Positions 52,643-63,800 of a stretch of DNA of 64,000 bases are shown one piece after another. Below the pieces are notes generated by a model. That model was not told where the DNA came from and made no database searches. It worked only from the letters and a program-made list of their open reading frames with translations. Numbering within the stretch: position 1 is the first letter of the stretch; every line of letters begins with the position of its first letter. The stretch comes from Asparagopsis taxiformis. Taxonomy: Eukaryota; Rhodophyta; Florideophyceae; Bonnemaisoniales; Bonnemaisoniaceae. The position numbers and the translations under genes were made by a program. Where the stretch lies: assembly GCA_030407315.1 (NCBI GenBank), contig JALQPE010002118.1, forward strand, positions 1 through 64,000. The letters run 5' to 3'.

Positions 52643-55600
52643 CATGAGGAAAGTCATTTTACCGTTCATTCTGAAAACATGTTACCCACAAAGCATGGAT
52701 ACAACGTGTGAAATAGATGTAACAAAAAGCGGCTCTAGGCTTGGAAAGATGTCTCCAGGACTGTCTAGTAGCCGTAGAGCTCATTGTACTACATCGGTAC
52801 GAGTCGTGCTACCGAGCACATGGGCGGAAAGGGATATACAGACCGGACCCATTCTGGACTGCATAAAGTCTAGTAAAAGGGATAATAGTGATGAAAGGGA
52901 AGATGAAGCATATCAAATTGCTTCAGAAAGTATTGAAAACTCTTTCATTGTCAAATGCCGTTCAGCTGTTCTGAATGACCCATTCCATCGCATTTCGGTA
53001 AGTGCATCAGATCATGACGGTCACAAGATGCACAGAAAGGTATACGCCCGACATGGAGACGAGTTGAGGATCATATGTATGCCGACGACAAATCAAGAGG
53101 CCCTGGTGGCTAAGCTGGGAGGAGCCAGAACGAAACAGGGAAAGAACATCGAAACTGGAAATAATTCTAGGAGCAGAAGAAGTTTTACAGCAAGGAGTGA
53201 CTGGAGAATTGAAGCTATCATCATTGCAAGTTATCTTGCAACCGGAGAAGAACAACAAGAATCAAATATGGAAGATGTGATAGGCCCGCAAATCGATGCA
53301 ATGGAAGAAACTGAGAAAAGAAATGCGAGGCGTGTCGTCTCCACCACAACGCTCGACGGAGAACATTGCAACAATGATATTCGGGCAGGTGACGCTATCA
53401 CTCTGTTTCGGCCAAAAAGTAAGTCTGATGGGAGCACATTTGAAGAGTTACTATTCGTGAACAGACATCTGAAAAAGGGACGCTCTGAACATGCGACTTT
53501 TCTCATTTGCTCCACAAGGGGAGCAACTGGGCAGCTACATCGCGAACAAATTCGGGTGAAAGACGTCCAGCTCATAGGAGCTCCAGACAGGAGTTCTAGA
53601 TGGCACCCCGGCTCTAAACGTATGGATGCCTGCAGTGAGGGGAATCTTTCAGATGGCAGGAAATATATCGTATACCGATTTATGCTATATGCTGATGACT
53701 TCCAGCCGTTCACAAGCCGGAAAGGAAGTTTTGGTGGCTGCTATATGCTTCCACTAGGCATACAGCCAAGCAAGAGAGCACGCTTCCACGCAGTCCGCGT
53801 TCTTGGATTCGTTCCCCCGGGAGTTTCAACAAATGTTGTAATTGAGAGAGTTGTACCCGACATTGTGAAGGGAAGTACAGACGGTTTTCCAGCGAAAGAT
53901 GCAAATGGAGAAGACGTGGTCATATTCCTGGATCCTGTTGGATTTATCGGAGATTACCCAGCTGTTTCGCATACTCTGGATGTCCGTGGACACACCAGTA
54001 ATACACCATGCCATAGCTGCATTTTCGAAAAGCAAGATATGAGCAGCAGTGGAGGTTCACGAAATGCATACACAGCATTGTTAAACAGTCAGATGAGTAC
54101 GCATGCCAGAGGAATGCACCGAAACAAGCTTGTGAGGGAAGTCGCATCGCGAGATCAGCTCAAAGTTCTTGGACTAAGCCTAGATCCGATTGAGAATAAG
54201 GCACTCCATAATTTGAGTGAATCCCTTAATCGTGTGCGGAGAGGAGTTCCTACAAACGAAGAAGGAGTTCCAGTTGTTCCTTGTCAATTCGATCCATATA
54301 GCTCTGCTGTAGTTGCCCCAGACCATCTGCTCTCCGGACTGCCTCAAGATGTGATGAATGCGACAATCACTGCAGCAACATCTGTAATTCGAAATTTTGC
54401 GGAAACAGTTCTACTGAATACCCTCCGAATGTTCTGTTTGAGTAGTCAGAGTCAGGTATTCGGGCAGAACTACCTATTATCGATGAACATGAGCGATATA
54501 TTCGCTGTTCTCGTTGTAGCTCCCCAAGCATTTTATTCGGCATTTCGTATCGTCATCGGGAACTCTTGGGACGGGTATGAAAAACTTGAACGTATTCTTC
54601 GTTTGCTGAAAAAGTTTCAAATGGTTGTTGCCAGCATTCGATTCATCCCAACATGGTGGATAGATGGACTTGAGTCAACCAGGAGGTTCGAGGCCGAGAA
54701 TGGCGGACGCCATGACCACATTCTAGCTCTTGTTTCAGACTATATGAAAGAACTGCATGAGGTATGCAAGAAGGATCCTATTGCAATGAAACATCTGGAC
54801 AAACCGAACTTGCATCGGTTGATAGAATTTTGCGTACATACATTACCAGCTTTTGGAGCTGCGAAACATGTGGAAGAGCTTTTATTCGAGAGAATGCACC
54901 AGCCTCTTAAAAGAGGGGTTCGAAACTCGAACCATGAGAATGAACATCTGTCATCAATGGAGCTCATCATGGCCGATGACTGGCTCGCACGAATAGCCAT
55001 CACGCTGGGTGCGGTAGGTCACAATACAAAACAATGGACGTCTGCCGATTGCGGACGCGTGTATTTCGCACTAGGAAAAGGAATTTCGGAGAGTCCACAT
55101 GCGACAGAAGAGGCAGCAAAAAGATGCTTCTTAAGTCCTGTATTCCATCTCATATCAGAGAGGAGCAGTACTATGGTGAGCACCCACTGTCCAATCACGC
55201 GGTGGCGAGGGGAATCTGTTGAAGACGCGAAAAATGTTCCGGCAGAAGAAACCGTCATGATGGCAAGGATACGTAAAGCTTCTGAAACTTTTCTCAGAAC
55301 CAGACAGGTAAACGGGTCTCAACATGGTGAACGACTATGGTGGCTCACTGCTGCACAAAGAGTGCGCACTAGTCATGAGGGATCTGAGAGCGAATCGAGG
55401 TTAGGGCGTGCTGAACCTGGAAGCATCATTCAAGCAGTGTGCAAAGATGGATTGTATGATGCTGGTATAGTAGTACCCGCCCATAGCAGGACGAGCATGG
55501 AGGAATTCACATGTTCTAGACGTGTCCTTTTCGTCACATTGTCCTTTTTTATTGTGGTAGGGCAAGGAGAGGAGAAGAAGGCAAAGAAATGGAAGCAGAA

Positions 55601-55853
55601 AACTCCATATGCTGTCTGCATTCCCTTGACATGCACTGGAGACGGTATGTACGGGAAAGGTGGGAATAATACTATAGTTCACGTTGAAATGAACGACGGG
55701 GTCGGAGAAGTTCTGCACGTACATAACTGCGAGTCAGGAGTTTGTTCATACGATAGACAAAGTGGCATTGTAGAGCACAATAGTGATATTCTTTCTGGTG
55801 GTGAAGTGAGCGTCTTAACTAGAGAAGATGGATACCCACCACGTTCAGCATAG
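52643..55853 (+). pseudogene. outer CACTA/Plavaka-like transposase, main part (interrupted gene)
   Basis: 1069 codons in frame with the segment 18260-18750 across the copia insertion; the whole would be about 1233 residues. Core motifs are YRFMLYADDFQPFTSRKGS (conserved Asp), VRVLGFVPPGVS, then DPVGFIGDYPAVSHTL with CHSCIF (the D-Y-P-A...C-x2-C pattern of CACTA-type transposases), and late in the protein KPNLHRLIEFCVHTLPAFG, FERMHQPLKRGVRNSNH. The C-terminus is a beta-rich unassigned part. It is a distant relative of the transposase at 25150 with the same motif order. Apart from the insertion it has no stop or frameshift, so the insertion is young relative to the gene, or an internal start at 52644 is used. 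Confidence 0.8.
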
Positions 55854-56455
55854 AGTGTTCCAGCACAGTGTTTAATACATCAGTAAACCTTCGTAATTCA
55901 TTTAGCAGCAGTCCTGATTAAGTCTTCCAAGAAATGCTATACAAAATTTGTACATGTCGTTTGAAGAATAGAGTGGGCTTTTGTTCCATACCCACAAATA
56001 AAGTGTATTTTGCGAATAGCGTACGCACTTGCGTACGTATGACGCCATTGGTACTAGAGATGGAGCCGCGAGTTGCAGGACTCCTAGTTCTACAAAGTTG
56101 AGTTCGCATCATCCAATGGAGAGCCGGCACCTGGCCAATGAAGTGGAAAATAATACCCGGTATAGTTTTTTGGCTCCAGTGACAAGTGGAGTACTATGAT
56201 TGATGGCAATGGGATGGTTTTGGGAACGAAGGAATTGTGTGTGGGAAGTCCTTCGTCGAGGAATGACAGATGGCCGAATACAATTGGAGCGCGTGGAAGG
56301 TGAATCAATAACTAATATTTCACGTTTAGACGTGTAGGGAGATCGTTTCCCGCCAAATACCACCTTGAAAGAGGAATATCTCTTGATCGTGTAGTCGGAG
56401 AGAAAAGGTATCTTTGTTATCCTGAACGGCGTCTCTACGCGTCCAAATCTTTGCA
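55854..56455. other. intergenic region between outer transposase and ParB-like gene
   Basis: No supported gene. Contains the inverted pair GCGTACGCACTTGCGTACGT (56019-56038). Probably the promoter of the next gene. Confidence 0.35.
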
Positions 56456-59392
56456 ATGGCCGGAAGCGACACTGAGCGCGCTGCGGAACCAAAGGATACC
56501 GTCGAAAGCGTTGCAGAGAGACTTGCAACGACGGTAGGCGGTGATAAAACATCCTCCGGAGTTTCTGCTGATGGAGGGGCTCCGTCTGCAGCGGGAAGGG
56601 AGACGACAGATAGCCAGACACCCATTCAGGGAGCAGACGCTGCCATGATAGAGGCAGCAAAAACCCTTGGCGATATATCACCATCTGGGAAAAACACTCT
56701 ACGCTTTCCATCTACTCCTGGGACGGTGAAATCGAAAAACAGAGAGAGGTCTAACGTCCGTGAAGGCGAGGGGAGTCCTGCTGGCATGGAAGCATCAGAA
56801 GAGTCTGTGATGGGGATTGACATCAACATTGTCGAATGCAGGACTGAACCTAAAATGATCAATCCACTAGATGTTGCCAAACCGGAATCAACTTCTCGTC
56901 TTGTGCAGGAGGCCAGAGTGCGCGATCTGGTCAGCAAAATATCTACCGAGGGGTTTCTGGAAACTGGCACCCGAATGACCATCTGTGAAACAATGGGGTC
57001 AGACGGACGGAAGAAACTGCAGTGCATTGATGGAGGTCATCGTATCAGCGCTTTGCAGTCGATTGTGGAAAACAAACCGACAGTTGCTGATCGATGGAGA
57101 CTGAGGAGCATTAGCGTTGACTTCATCCGACCACCTGGAACCCGTGAAATGTTTCATCCTCTTGAAGTGATGCGAATATCGCAGAAGCTGAACGAAAAGA
57201 CTCATGACGTGATAGAAGTTTCTATTGCTGACCACGTCTGTACGGTCATGAAGTTCATGATGATGAAGGGCTTGATGAAGGCGAAGGTAAATCTGTGCAC
57301 AAAAGTTGTAGTCGAGAACAAGGTCATTCCAGGTTGTCAGGAAGGGATTATGATGAAGTACGTTTCGATTGCGCAGGGCTTCGGAGACGTAAATAACCCG
57401 GCGTTCGAACATTGGTCAGCTATCCCAAGTCGATTTGCAACTGAAACTAGTCCGCCAGACTCGAAGAATATGCAGGGATGCACTGTGGACGTCCTATTCG
57501 CTTCTGCGTTTCGAAAAGCTTCGGTGGACACCAAACTTGTCATTCTAGAGCTCACTGCAATGTGGACGATGTGGAAACGTAGGAAAGGAGATGATGGTAT
57601 AAGTCTAAAGACATGCGCGCAAAAGTGGTGCTACAGCATGTGTGAAATATATGACATACTTGAGAAAGCTGTACGGGAAGAAAACTTCTGGCATTCCTCA
57701 CCTCATCCATGTTTCAGGAAGTTACATGAAGTACCGGAGCCAGGTGGACGAACACGAAAAACCATACGATATCGCATTTTGACTGTCCTCAAAGATTTCT
57801 ATCCTTCCGACGCACCAACTGGGAGAGGTATACGTGCAGCATTGACGCGGTCTATGATGAAAGAAATCCGTTATGTGGTTTTCAACGGCCCAATTCTATC
57901 GGATGACTCTCTCGACCATTCCGTCGCGCCTGAAATAGGTGTGCAGGAAAGGCGGACTAGGCGAAAATCCTTGGAAGGGAATACTGCACCTCAACCACGA
58001 CAACAATCCGCATCGTATGGTGATACTTCAAATGCTGCCATTGATCGCTCGGACGTGGTACAGAGTCCAAATGTACTTACCCAACAGCAGACACAGGGCA
58101 GTCTAGAAATATCGGATCGTGTTAACGCTGAGGTCGGTGCTGCAACACAGGTTGGTGAAGAGGCGACAGGGAAAGCGGCAGATTCCGAAAGCGCAAAGCA
58201 TGTTACAACGGACCGCGCAGTGCCTACTGCGCCTACCGAGAACAATTCTTCGAAACCTGGAGATTGTGAAGTTCGGGATGTGTTGCAGAAGACCGTAGGA
58301 ACTCAAGAGCTTGAACCAACTGGTGCAAATCGAGGAAGAAATGACCACGGTGATGAAAATGACCTGCAACAACCACCTAGCCCAGTGGCAGCCGGAAGTG
58401 CCACGCTCAGACCAGAGCAGGGTGGAAAGTCGCCGGCGAATATGTCAGTTGGTCATCCAAGAACTGGTCGAGATGGTGAAGGAGGTCCTGAATCTAGGAA
58501 GAGCGATGGGTCTGGAACGAAAGATGTCCGCGAAGAATGTCCCGAACATTCTTCTGGAAGGACAACGGAGGACCCGATGAAAGGTGTACGAAATCAGGGT
58601 GATGGCACTGGAGACGCTATGTTATCTACAGCGGATGTCGGCCTACCTGTTTTACCTGAGCTGGAGGACACGGAAACACCTGTTACCAGTTCTACGCCTA
58701 GGAAGTTGATGAAAGCCAAGCACAGCAGTGGTTTCGTGCCCTTAAAGGCAAAGCCGAGGAATACGGAGACGCCGCCAATGATTCTACGATCCAAACGGAA
58801 ATTGGTGGATGTCACCCCTCAAGAGGTTATTGACCTGGTGGAGGAGGATACCAGCAGGCCGCGGCAGAAGAAGAAGCAAAAGATGCGTGAAGACGCAAAT
58901 TTGCAATCCGGCAAAGACGCTGCAGTCCACGCGGTTCAAGAAGGTCAGTATTCGGACAGGCAACAAAATGATGTCCCTGACAAAGATGTGGAGGAAGGTA
59001 TAGAAGCGAAACTGCCTGTTTTCATTCATCCCGACAGTCGAATGAAATACTATGTGAATGGGAAACTGGTTGATACGCTTCGAGCCGAGGTCGCTGAAGC
59101 AGCAGCGAGTGCCTATTCAGCACAAAATGTTTCCGCTGAGTTTCTCTCGAGGGCTTATTTCCGAGAGAAACGAAATGAAATAGACTTGGTTGGGTTTACA
59201 ATTCTGGACGGAATATTCAAGTCTTCTTCTACTGCAGATGCGATCCACGAACTGCTCCTTCATTTTTCTGCGTTGTTTGAGGAACGTCTCGAGGATGCCA
59301 AGAAGAACTCTGAATCCGGTGACACCCGCAGAGATCCTGTTGAGGTTGAGACAATTGGAGAGGTTAAGAAGAGAAAGAAAGATGTCGCTTGA
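56456..59392 (+). CDS. ParB-like protein fused to the start of a 2OG-Fe(II) dioxygenase (outer unit)
   Basis: 978 codons from ATG 56456. A Ser/Thr/Glu-rich N-terminus leads to a ParB/Srx-like domain with LQCIDGGHRISALQ near residue 190. After a helical part comes a long low-complexity linker (about residues 490-860). The last about 120 residues include FHPDSRMKYY-like sequence and KRNEIDLVGFTILDGIF, which aligns with CRTEINERGYTVMENF at the start of the dioxygenase part at 47104. This shows that the ParB-like and dioxygenase parts belong to one protein. The frame stops at 59392 (KKRKKDVA), before the metal ligands, which are found further on (59735-60371). It follows the outer transposase on the same strand, 602 bp apart. 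Confidence 0.72.
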   Translation: MAGSDTERAAEPKDTVESVAERLATTVGGDKTSSGVSADGGAPSAAGRETTDSQTPIQGADAAMIEAAKTLGDISPSGKNTLRFPSTPGTVKSKNRERSNVREGEGSPAGMEASEESVMGIDINIVECRTEPKMINPLDVAKPESTSRLVQEARVRDLVSKISTEGFLETGTRMTICETMGSDGRKKLQCIDGGHRISALQSIVENKPTVADRWRLRSISVDFIRPPGTREMFHPLEVMRISQKLNEKTHDVIEVSIADHVCTVMKFMMMKGLMKAKVNLCTKVVVENKVIPGCQEGIMMKYVSIAQGFGDVNNPAFEHWSAIPSRFATETSPPDSKNMQGCTVDVLFASAFRKASVDTKLVILELTAMWTMWKRRKGDDGISLKTCAQKWCYSMCEIYDILEKAVREENFWHSSPHPCFRKLHEVPEPGGRTRKTIRYRILTVLKDFYPSDAPTGRGIRAALTRSMMKEIRYVVFNGPILSDDSLDHSVAPEIGVQERRTRRKSLEGNTAPQPRQQSASYGDTSNAAIDRSDVVQSPNVLTQQQTQGSLEISDRVNAEVGAATQVGEEATGKAADSESAKHVTTDRAVPTAPTENNSSKPGDCEVRDVLQKTVGTQELEPTGANRGRNDHGDENDLQQPPSPVAAGSATLRPEQGGKSPANMSVGHPRTGRDGEGGPESRKSDGSGTKDVREECPEHSSGRTTEDPMKGVRNQGDGTGDAMLSTADVGLPVLPELEDTETPVTSSTPRKLMKAKHSSGFVPLKAKPRNTETPPMILRSKRKLVDVTPQEVIDLVEEDTSRPRQKKKQKMREDANLQSGKDAAVHAVQEGQYSDRQQNDVPDKDVEEGIEAKLPVFIHPDSRMKYYVNGKLVDTLRAEVAEAAASAYSAQNVSAEFLSRAYFREKRNEIDLVGFTILDGIFKSSSTADAIHELLLHFSALFEERLEDAKKNSESGDTRRDPVEVETIGEVKKRKKDVA

Positions 59393-59734
59393 CTTGGTTT
59401 ACTATCGGATCGCCTCGCAACACCACTACTTATACTACTGGAATTTCACAATTTCGGATTTTCAGAGTTCCAACCTGCAGCGCGCCGCATACACGACGGC
59501 GTAACCCTAGCTGGCCCGAATCCAGATCGGTATCCACGTGCCAATCCCGATTCGACCAAATGGTAAAATCACCAGCTCATTGCCCTGAGCAAAGTGTACC
59601 GGGTTAGATTTCACATAGTCCACTAGATCCGTCGCTACAGTCACAACAATGCAAGTAATCAATAATCCATATTGTATCACATTCCAGTAGTACTCACACT
59701 TGGAATCCAGCTGGAAACCATAAGTCACTCTGAG

Positions 59735-60371
59735 GTGCCCACATCAACAGATCCGGACTGGACACCGTGGTGCATGGCTATGATGGATGGGAAAAACTCT
59801 GATGAAGAAGGTGAGAAGGGCAGAGAATCTTTATAACAAAGCGGAAGAGCTTATGTGATGACCTCGAGGATAACAATAATAATCTCTATCGGAAGAAGAT
59901 GATTGTTGAGCTCGGTCTAGGTATTTGTGCGGAAGGTTTGGAATTGAGGACTAGTGGGAAGGACCCGATGGCCTTCCCAGCACTGGAACTACTTTAGTGC
60001 TGACTGGAGAGCGGACTAAACCTCGTGCTGGACATACAGACTATGAAGTGGGAATCGATGAAGTTAACAGTCCCCCTTCTCCGCCATCCTACTTCATGAT
60101 GTCAAGCGGCGCAGATGGATTCGGCCTCGTGCTTGCACCCTACAGTCATGTCTGTTTATCCCATCCCAACAGAGAGTTATACAGAGTTCCAATGAAGAGG
60201 TGTGAAGTAGCACCATATTATGTTCTTGTCTGCCGAGGGGATGTTTATCACCACGAGGAAGGCTTTGAGAGCGATAAGGGTCTTCAATACAAGTTCCCGA
60301 TCCGATCTCACATATTCCTCAAAACTGAGCAGCATCAAAGTGAAGAAGGAGAATATGTCGTTGGACATTGG
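59735..60371 (+). pseudogene. 2OG-Fe(II) dioxygenase catalytic part, frameshifted and cut by copia-4
   Basis: Pieces in different frames align in order with the dioxygenase at 47104-49110: DPDWTPWCMAMMDGKNSDEE (about 59740-59810), KRKSLCDDLEDNNNN and ELGLGICAEGLELRTSG (about 59840-59960), then from about 59997 GHTDYE (HxD motif, 60033-60041), PPSYFMMSSGADGFG, APYSHV, HHEEGF (distal His, about 60249) and RSH (Arg about 60303). At least two frameshifts lie near 59832 and 59996. The sequence ends at 60371 where the copia-4 LTR begins, so the gene's end is missing here. The gap 59393-59734 has no homologous sequence and may be an intron or an insertion. Confidence 0.65.
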
Positions 60372-60859
60372 TGTTGATAAAGTTTGGTCGCTTACCGAGC
60401 GTTTACTGAATCTGCGAGCTCACTACATAATTTGTATTCTCGCCGAGGTGCGCCGGCGGTGCTAAGGACAGCCTGTTCAAGGCTGCTCCAGACAGACTGT
60501 CACTGACAGTCTGTCCTAGCAAGCACCCGCTGCCAATCTGGTACACGTGGGCTTCTCTATCATATCATCCACACGTGTACACTTATCATAACATTTTCCC
60601 TCTGCCATGATGGCAACCCATCTTGGCATTTCTAATTACTAATTGAAACTATGACAAACAAATTGAAACTTCAGAGGCCAGTTACTCCGTAATGGAGTGT
60701 CGTAGGAGCCCCGGAGAAGTTGCTACCCGACTAATTCGGGCACGCTGAATACGATGAGATAGGTTTCAGAGCGCTCAGACCACTCCTTCATAGAGAAATC
60801 GAGGGTCAAAGTTTTCTCACGGAATTAGGCCTACCAGGCCCATTCTCAGTGAGTCAACA
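60372..60859 (-). repeat. 3' LTR of copia-4
   Basis: 488 bp. On the plus strand TGTTGATAAAGTTTGG...GTGAGTCAACA; it keeps paired CACGTG-type boxes and the GACAGACTGTC dyads of the family. The adjacent polypurine tract on the minus strand is AAAGAGGGGGAG (60860-60871). Confidence 0.92.
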
Positions 60860-63800
60860 CTCCCCCTCTTTGACCTGCTCGATGGATGAAATATCTGACA
60901 CGCCGATCATTTCCCGGAGCTTGATAAATTGAACTCGTTGCAGAGGCTTGGTTAACAGATCTGCCGCCATATCTGATGTGGGACAGTAGTCAATGCCGAA
61001 CAACGTCTTGAGTAAGCTGTCTCGGACGAAGTGATACCGAATGTCGATGTGTTTGGTACGAGTTCCTGAGGCATCGTTCCTAGCCATCTTGATGGAACCT
61101 TGGTTGTCGACATTGATTAGGATCGGATCCGCCGAGCTGCTTCCACAGCCAAACCCAACAATATTACTCAACCAAATAGCTTCCTTCACCGCAGCGCTGA
61201 GAGCCATATATTCAGCTTCGGAGGAGGATTGCGCTACACAGCTCTGTTTGTGAGATTTCCAGCTCACCGCTGCTCCAGCCATCATGAACACGTATCCGCT
61301 GGTGGATTTCCGATTGATCGTACAACCACCCCAATCTGAGTCACTATATCCGACAGGTGACAGAGGCTTCGATGCCCTGTACAGCACACCAAGGCTTCGA
61401 GTACCAGAAATGTATCTTAGAACACGCTTGACAGCAACCCAGAGAGATTTGGTTGGAGTCTCCACGAATTGGGCAAGTCTTCCAACAGCAAATGCGATGT
61501 CGGGGCGAGTTCCCACTGCGAGATACATCAAGCTTCCAATGGCTTTGCGGTATAATGTAGAGTCGATGGCCTCTGTTTCAGTATCACTGATGGAAATCTG
61601 AGCCTGCATAGGGGTTGCAGCAGGGCTTGAGTTCTCCATGCCGAATCGTTCCAATACCTTTTCAGCGTACCGAGTTTGATTCAAATGAAGTAGTCCTCTA
61701 GGTGAGTCCCTTACGATTTCCAGCCCGAGGCACACTCTAGCTTTCCCACAATCTTTCATTTCGAAGCGTCTACTGAACTCAGCCTTCAGCTCGTTCAACA
61801 TGTCTCTGCTGCTTGAAGCGATAAGGAGGTCATCAACGTAGAGGGCAATGACTATCATCGAATCTTTACGGTACCTCACGTAGAAACATGGGTCGTACGG
61901 AGAACTCTGGAATTCTAGTTCTGAAATGAGAAACTCGTCGATCTTTGCGTGCCATTGCCTCGGAGCCTGTTTTAGTCCATACAAAGCTTTCTGCAGTTTG
62001 CAAACATGATTAGGATACTTCGGGTCGACAAAGCCCTCCGGTTGTTCCATGTATATGTCTTGTTCGAGGTCTCCGTAGAGGAAAGCTGTCTTAACGTCCA
62101 TTTGATCGCAATGGAGGTCGTGATGGACAGTGAGAGCGAAGAACATGCGAATAGTGCAGAACTTGACAACCGGTGCATATGTTTCAGCATAGTCAACACC
62201 GTACTTCTGCTGGAATCCCCGAGTTACCAGGCGAGCTTTATGTTTGACCGAGTGCTCACCAGTTTCACTGACAACATCTTTGCGTTTGAACACCCATTTG
62301 GATGAAAGTAGGTTGACAGCTTCACTGCGAGGGACCAAAATCCAGGTGCGGTTTGTATAAAGGGAATTCATTTCAGACTGAATGGCACCGATCCAAAGGT
62401 CTTTCTCCTCCCCCTTGGTCACCTCAGTGAAGGTGAGGAGGTGTTCTGGAGTAGGATCGGGCGCGGTAGTGACGAGTGCAGTGGTTTTCCACCACTCACT
62501 CGGAGGTTTGCGGGTGCGAGACGATTTACGGGGAGCATTGAGTAACGAGGCATCTTGACTGTAGGATGGCGTTGGCGGAGGTGATTGAGGTGAAATATGG
62601 TCCGAATCTGAACCTGAATGGGAGGAAGAGGATTCATTTCTGGGAGTTCCTCCATAAGGTTTTTCCCTCATTGGGTCTTGTGAGGTATCTTCTAGACTGA
62701 CATCAGCTCCAGTAATGTCTAGATGTGACGGTAGTTTCCTCGACCTCGTCTCCTCGAAAACGACATCGCGAGAGACAACTATTTTCTCATTCGTTAGATC
62801 CCACAGTTTATATGCCTTCTGTGATGTTGCATACCCTAGCATGATAGCCTGAACAGCACGAGAATCGAGCGCTTGGAGATGTGTGTTCGGCAGTTTGTAC
62901 CAACAAATGCTTCCAAATGTTCGCAGGTGTGCAATGTTTGGCTTCCGCCCATACCATAGCTCATATGGAGTGGTTCCAGCGGGGAGAGCACGGCTGGTGA
63001 GACGATTGCGAATGTAGGCAGCACAAGAAAGTGCTTCCGCCCAGAACTCCAATGGAGTGGAATTGTGGAGAAGCATGGCCCGCATATGTTCCTTAAGGGT
63101 GCGATTCATGCGTTCCGCAACTCCGTTTTGTTGGGGAGTGTAGGCACAGGTAGTTTGACGTTGGATACCCCTGTCTTCAAGGAAAGAGCTGAATTCGTTT
63201 GAGAAGTACTCTCCCCCTCCGTCTGAGCGTAGTTGACGAAGTTTGCATCCTGTTTGAGTTTCAGTGAGGCGCAGAAATCGTTGGAATGCATCGAAACAAT
63301 CCGACTTACGGTGGAGCGGATACACAGTTAGCCAGCGAGACTTATCATCGATGAAGGTCACGAAGTATCGAGCTCCCCCTTTCGAACGTATTTCCATTGG
63401 CCCTGCCAGATCTGTGTGGATCAGTTGGAGAAGCTCGGAGGCTCTTGTCTCGGAGAATTTTGGGATAGCAGCACGAGGCATTTTACCAGTAACACACCCT
63501 TCACATAGATTTTCAGGTGGGGACTGCTCAGGTTTGATTCGGAGTCCTTTGACCGCTGATGTCTTTGCCATACGAGAGATTCCGTTTTTGTGAACATGCC
63601 CAAGTCGCTCATGCCACAGCTGCAGTGACGCGATGCAAGCTAACTCGAAGGGCTGTTGTTTATTTCTGGAGGGCATGTAGAGGTCAATTGCATAGAGCCC
63701 GTGGCGTCTATGGCCAGTAGCTATTGATTCCCCGTTTTGGGTTAAGAGGACTGCATTGTTCGTGAACTGAACTCCAATGCCTCGAGCTGTGAGAGTACTA

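Noticed and set aside
52644..52646. 52644 as the true start of the outer transposase
   Set aside because: The frame joins exactly with 18260-18750 once copia-3 and one TCGTA are discounted, so this ATG is more likely an internal Met; use as a secondary start cannot be excluded.
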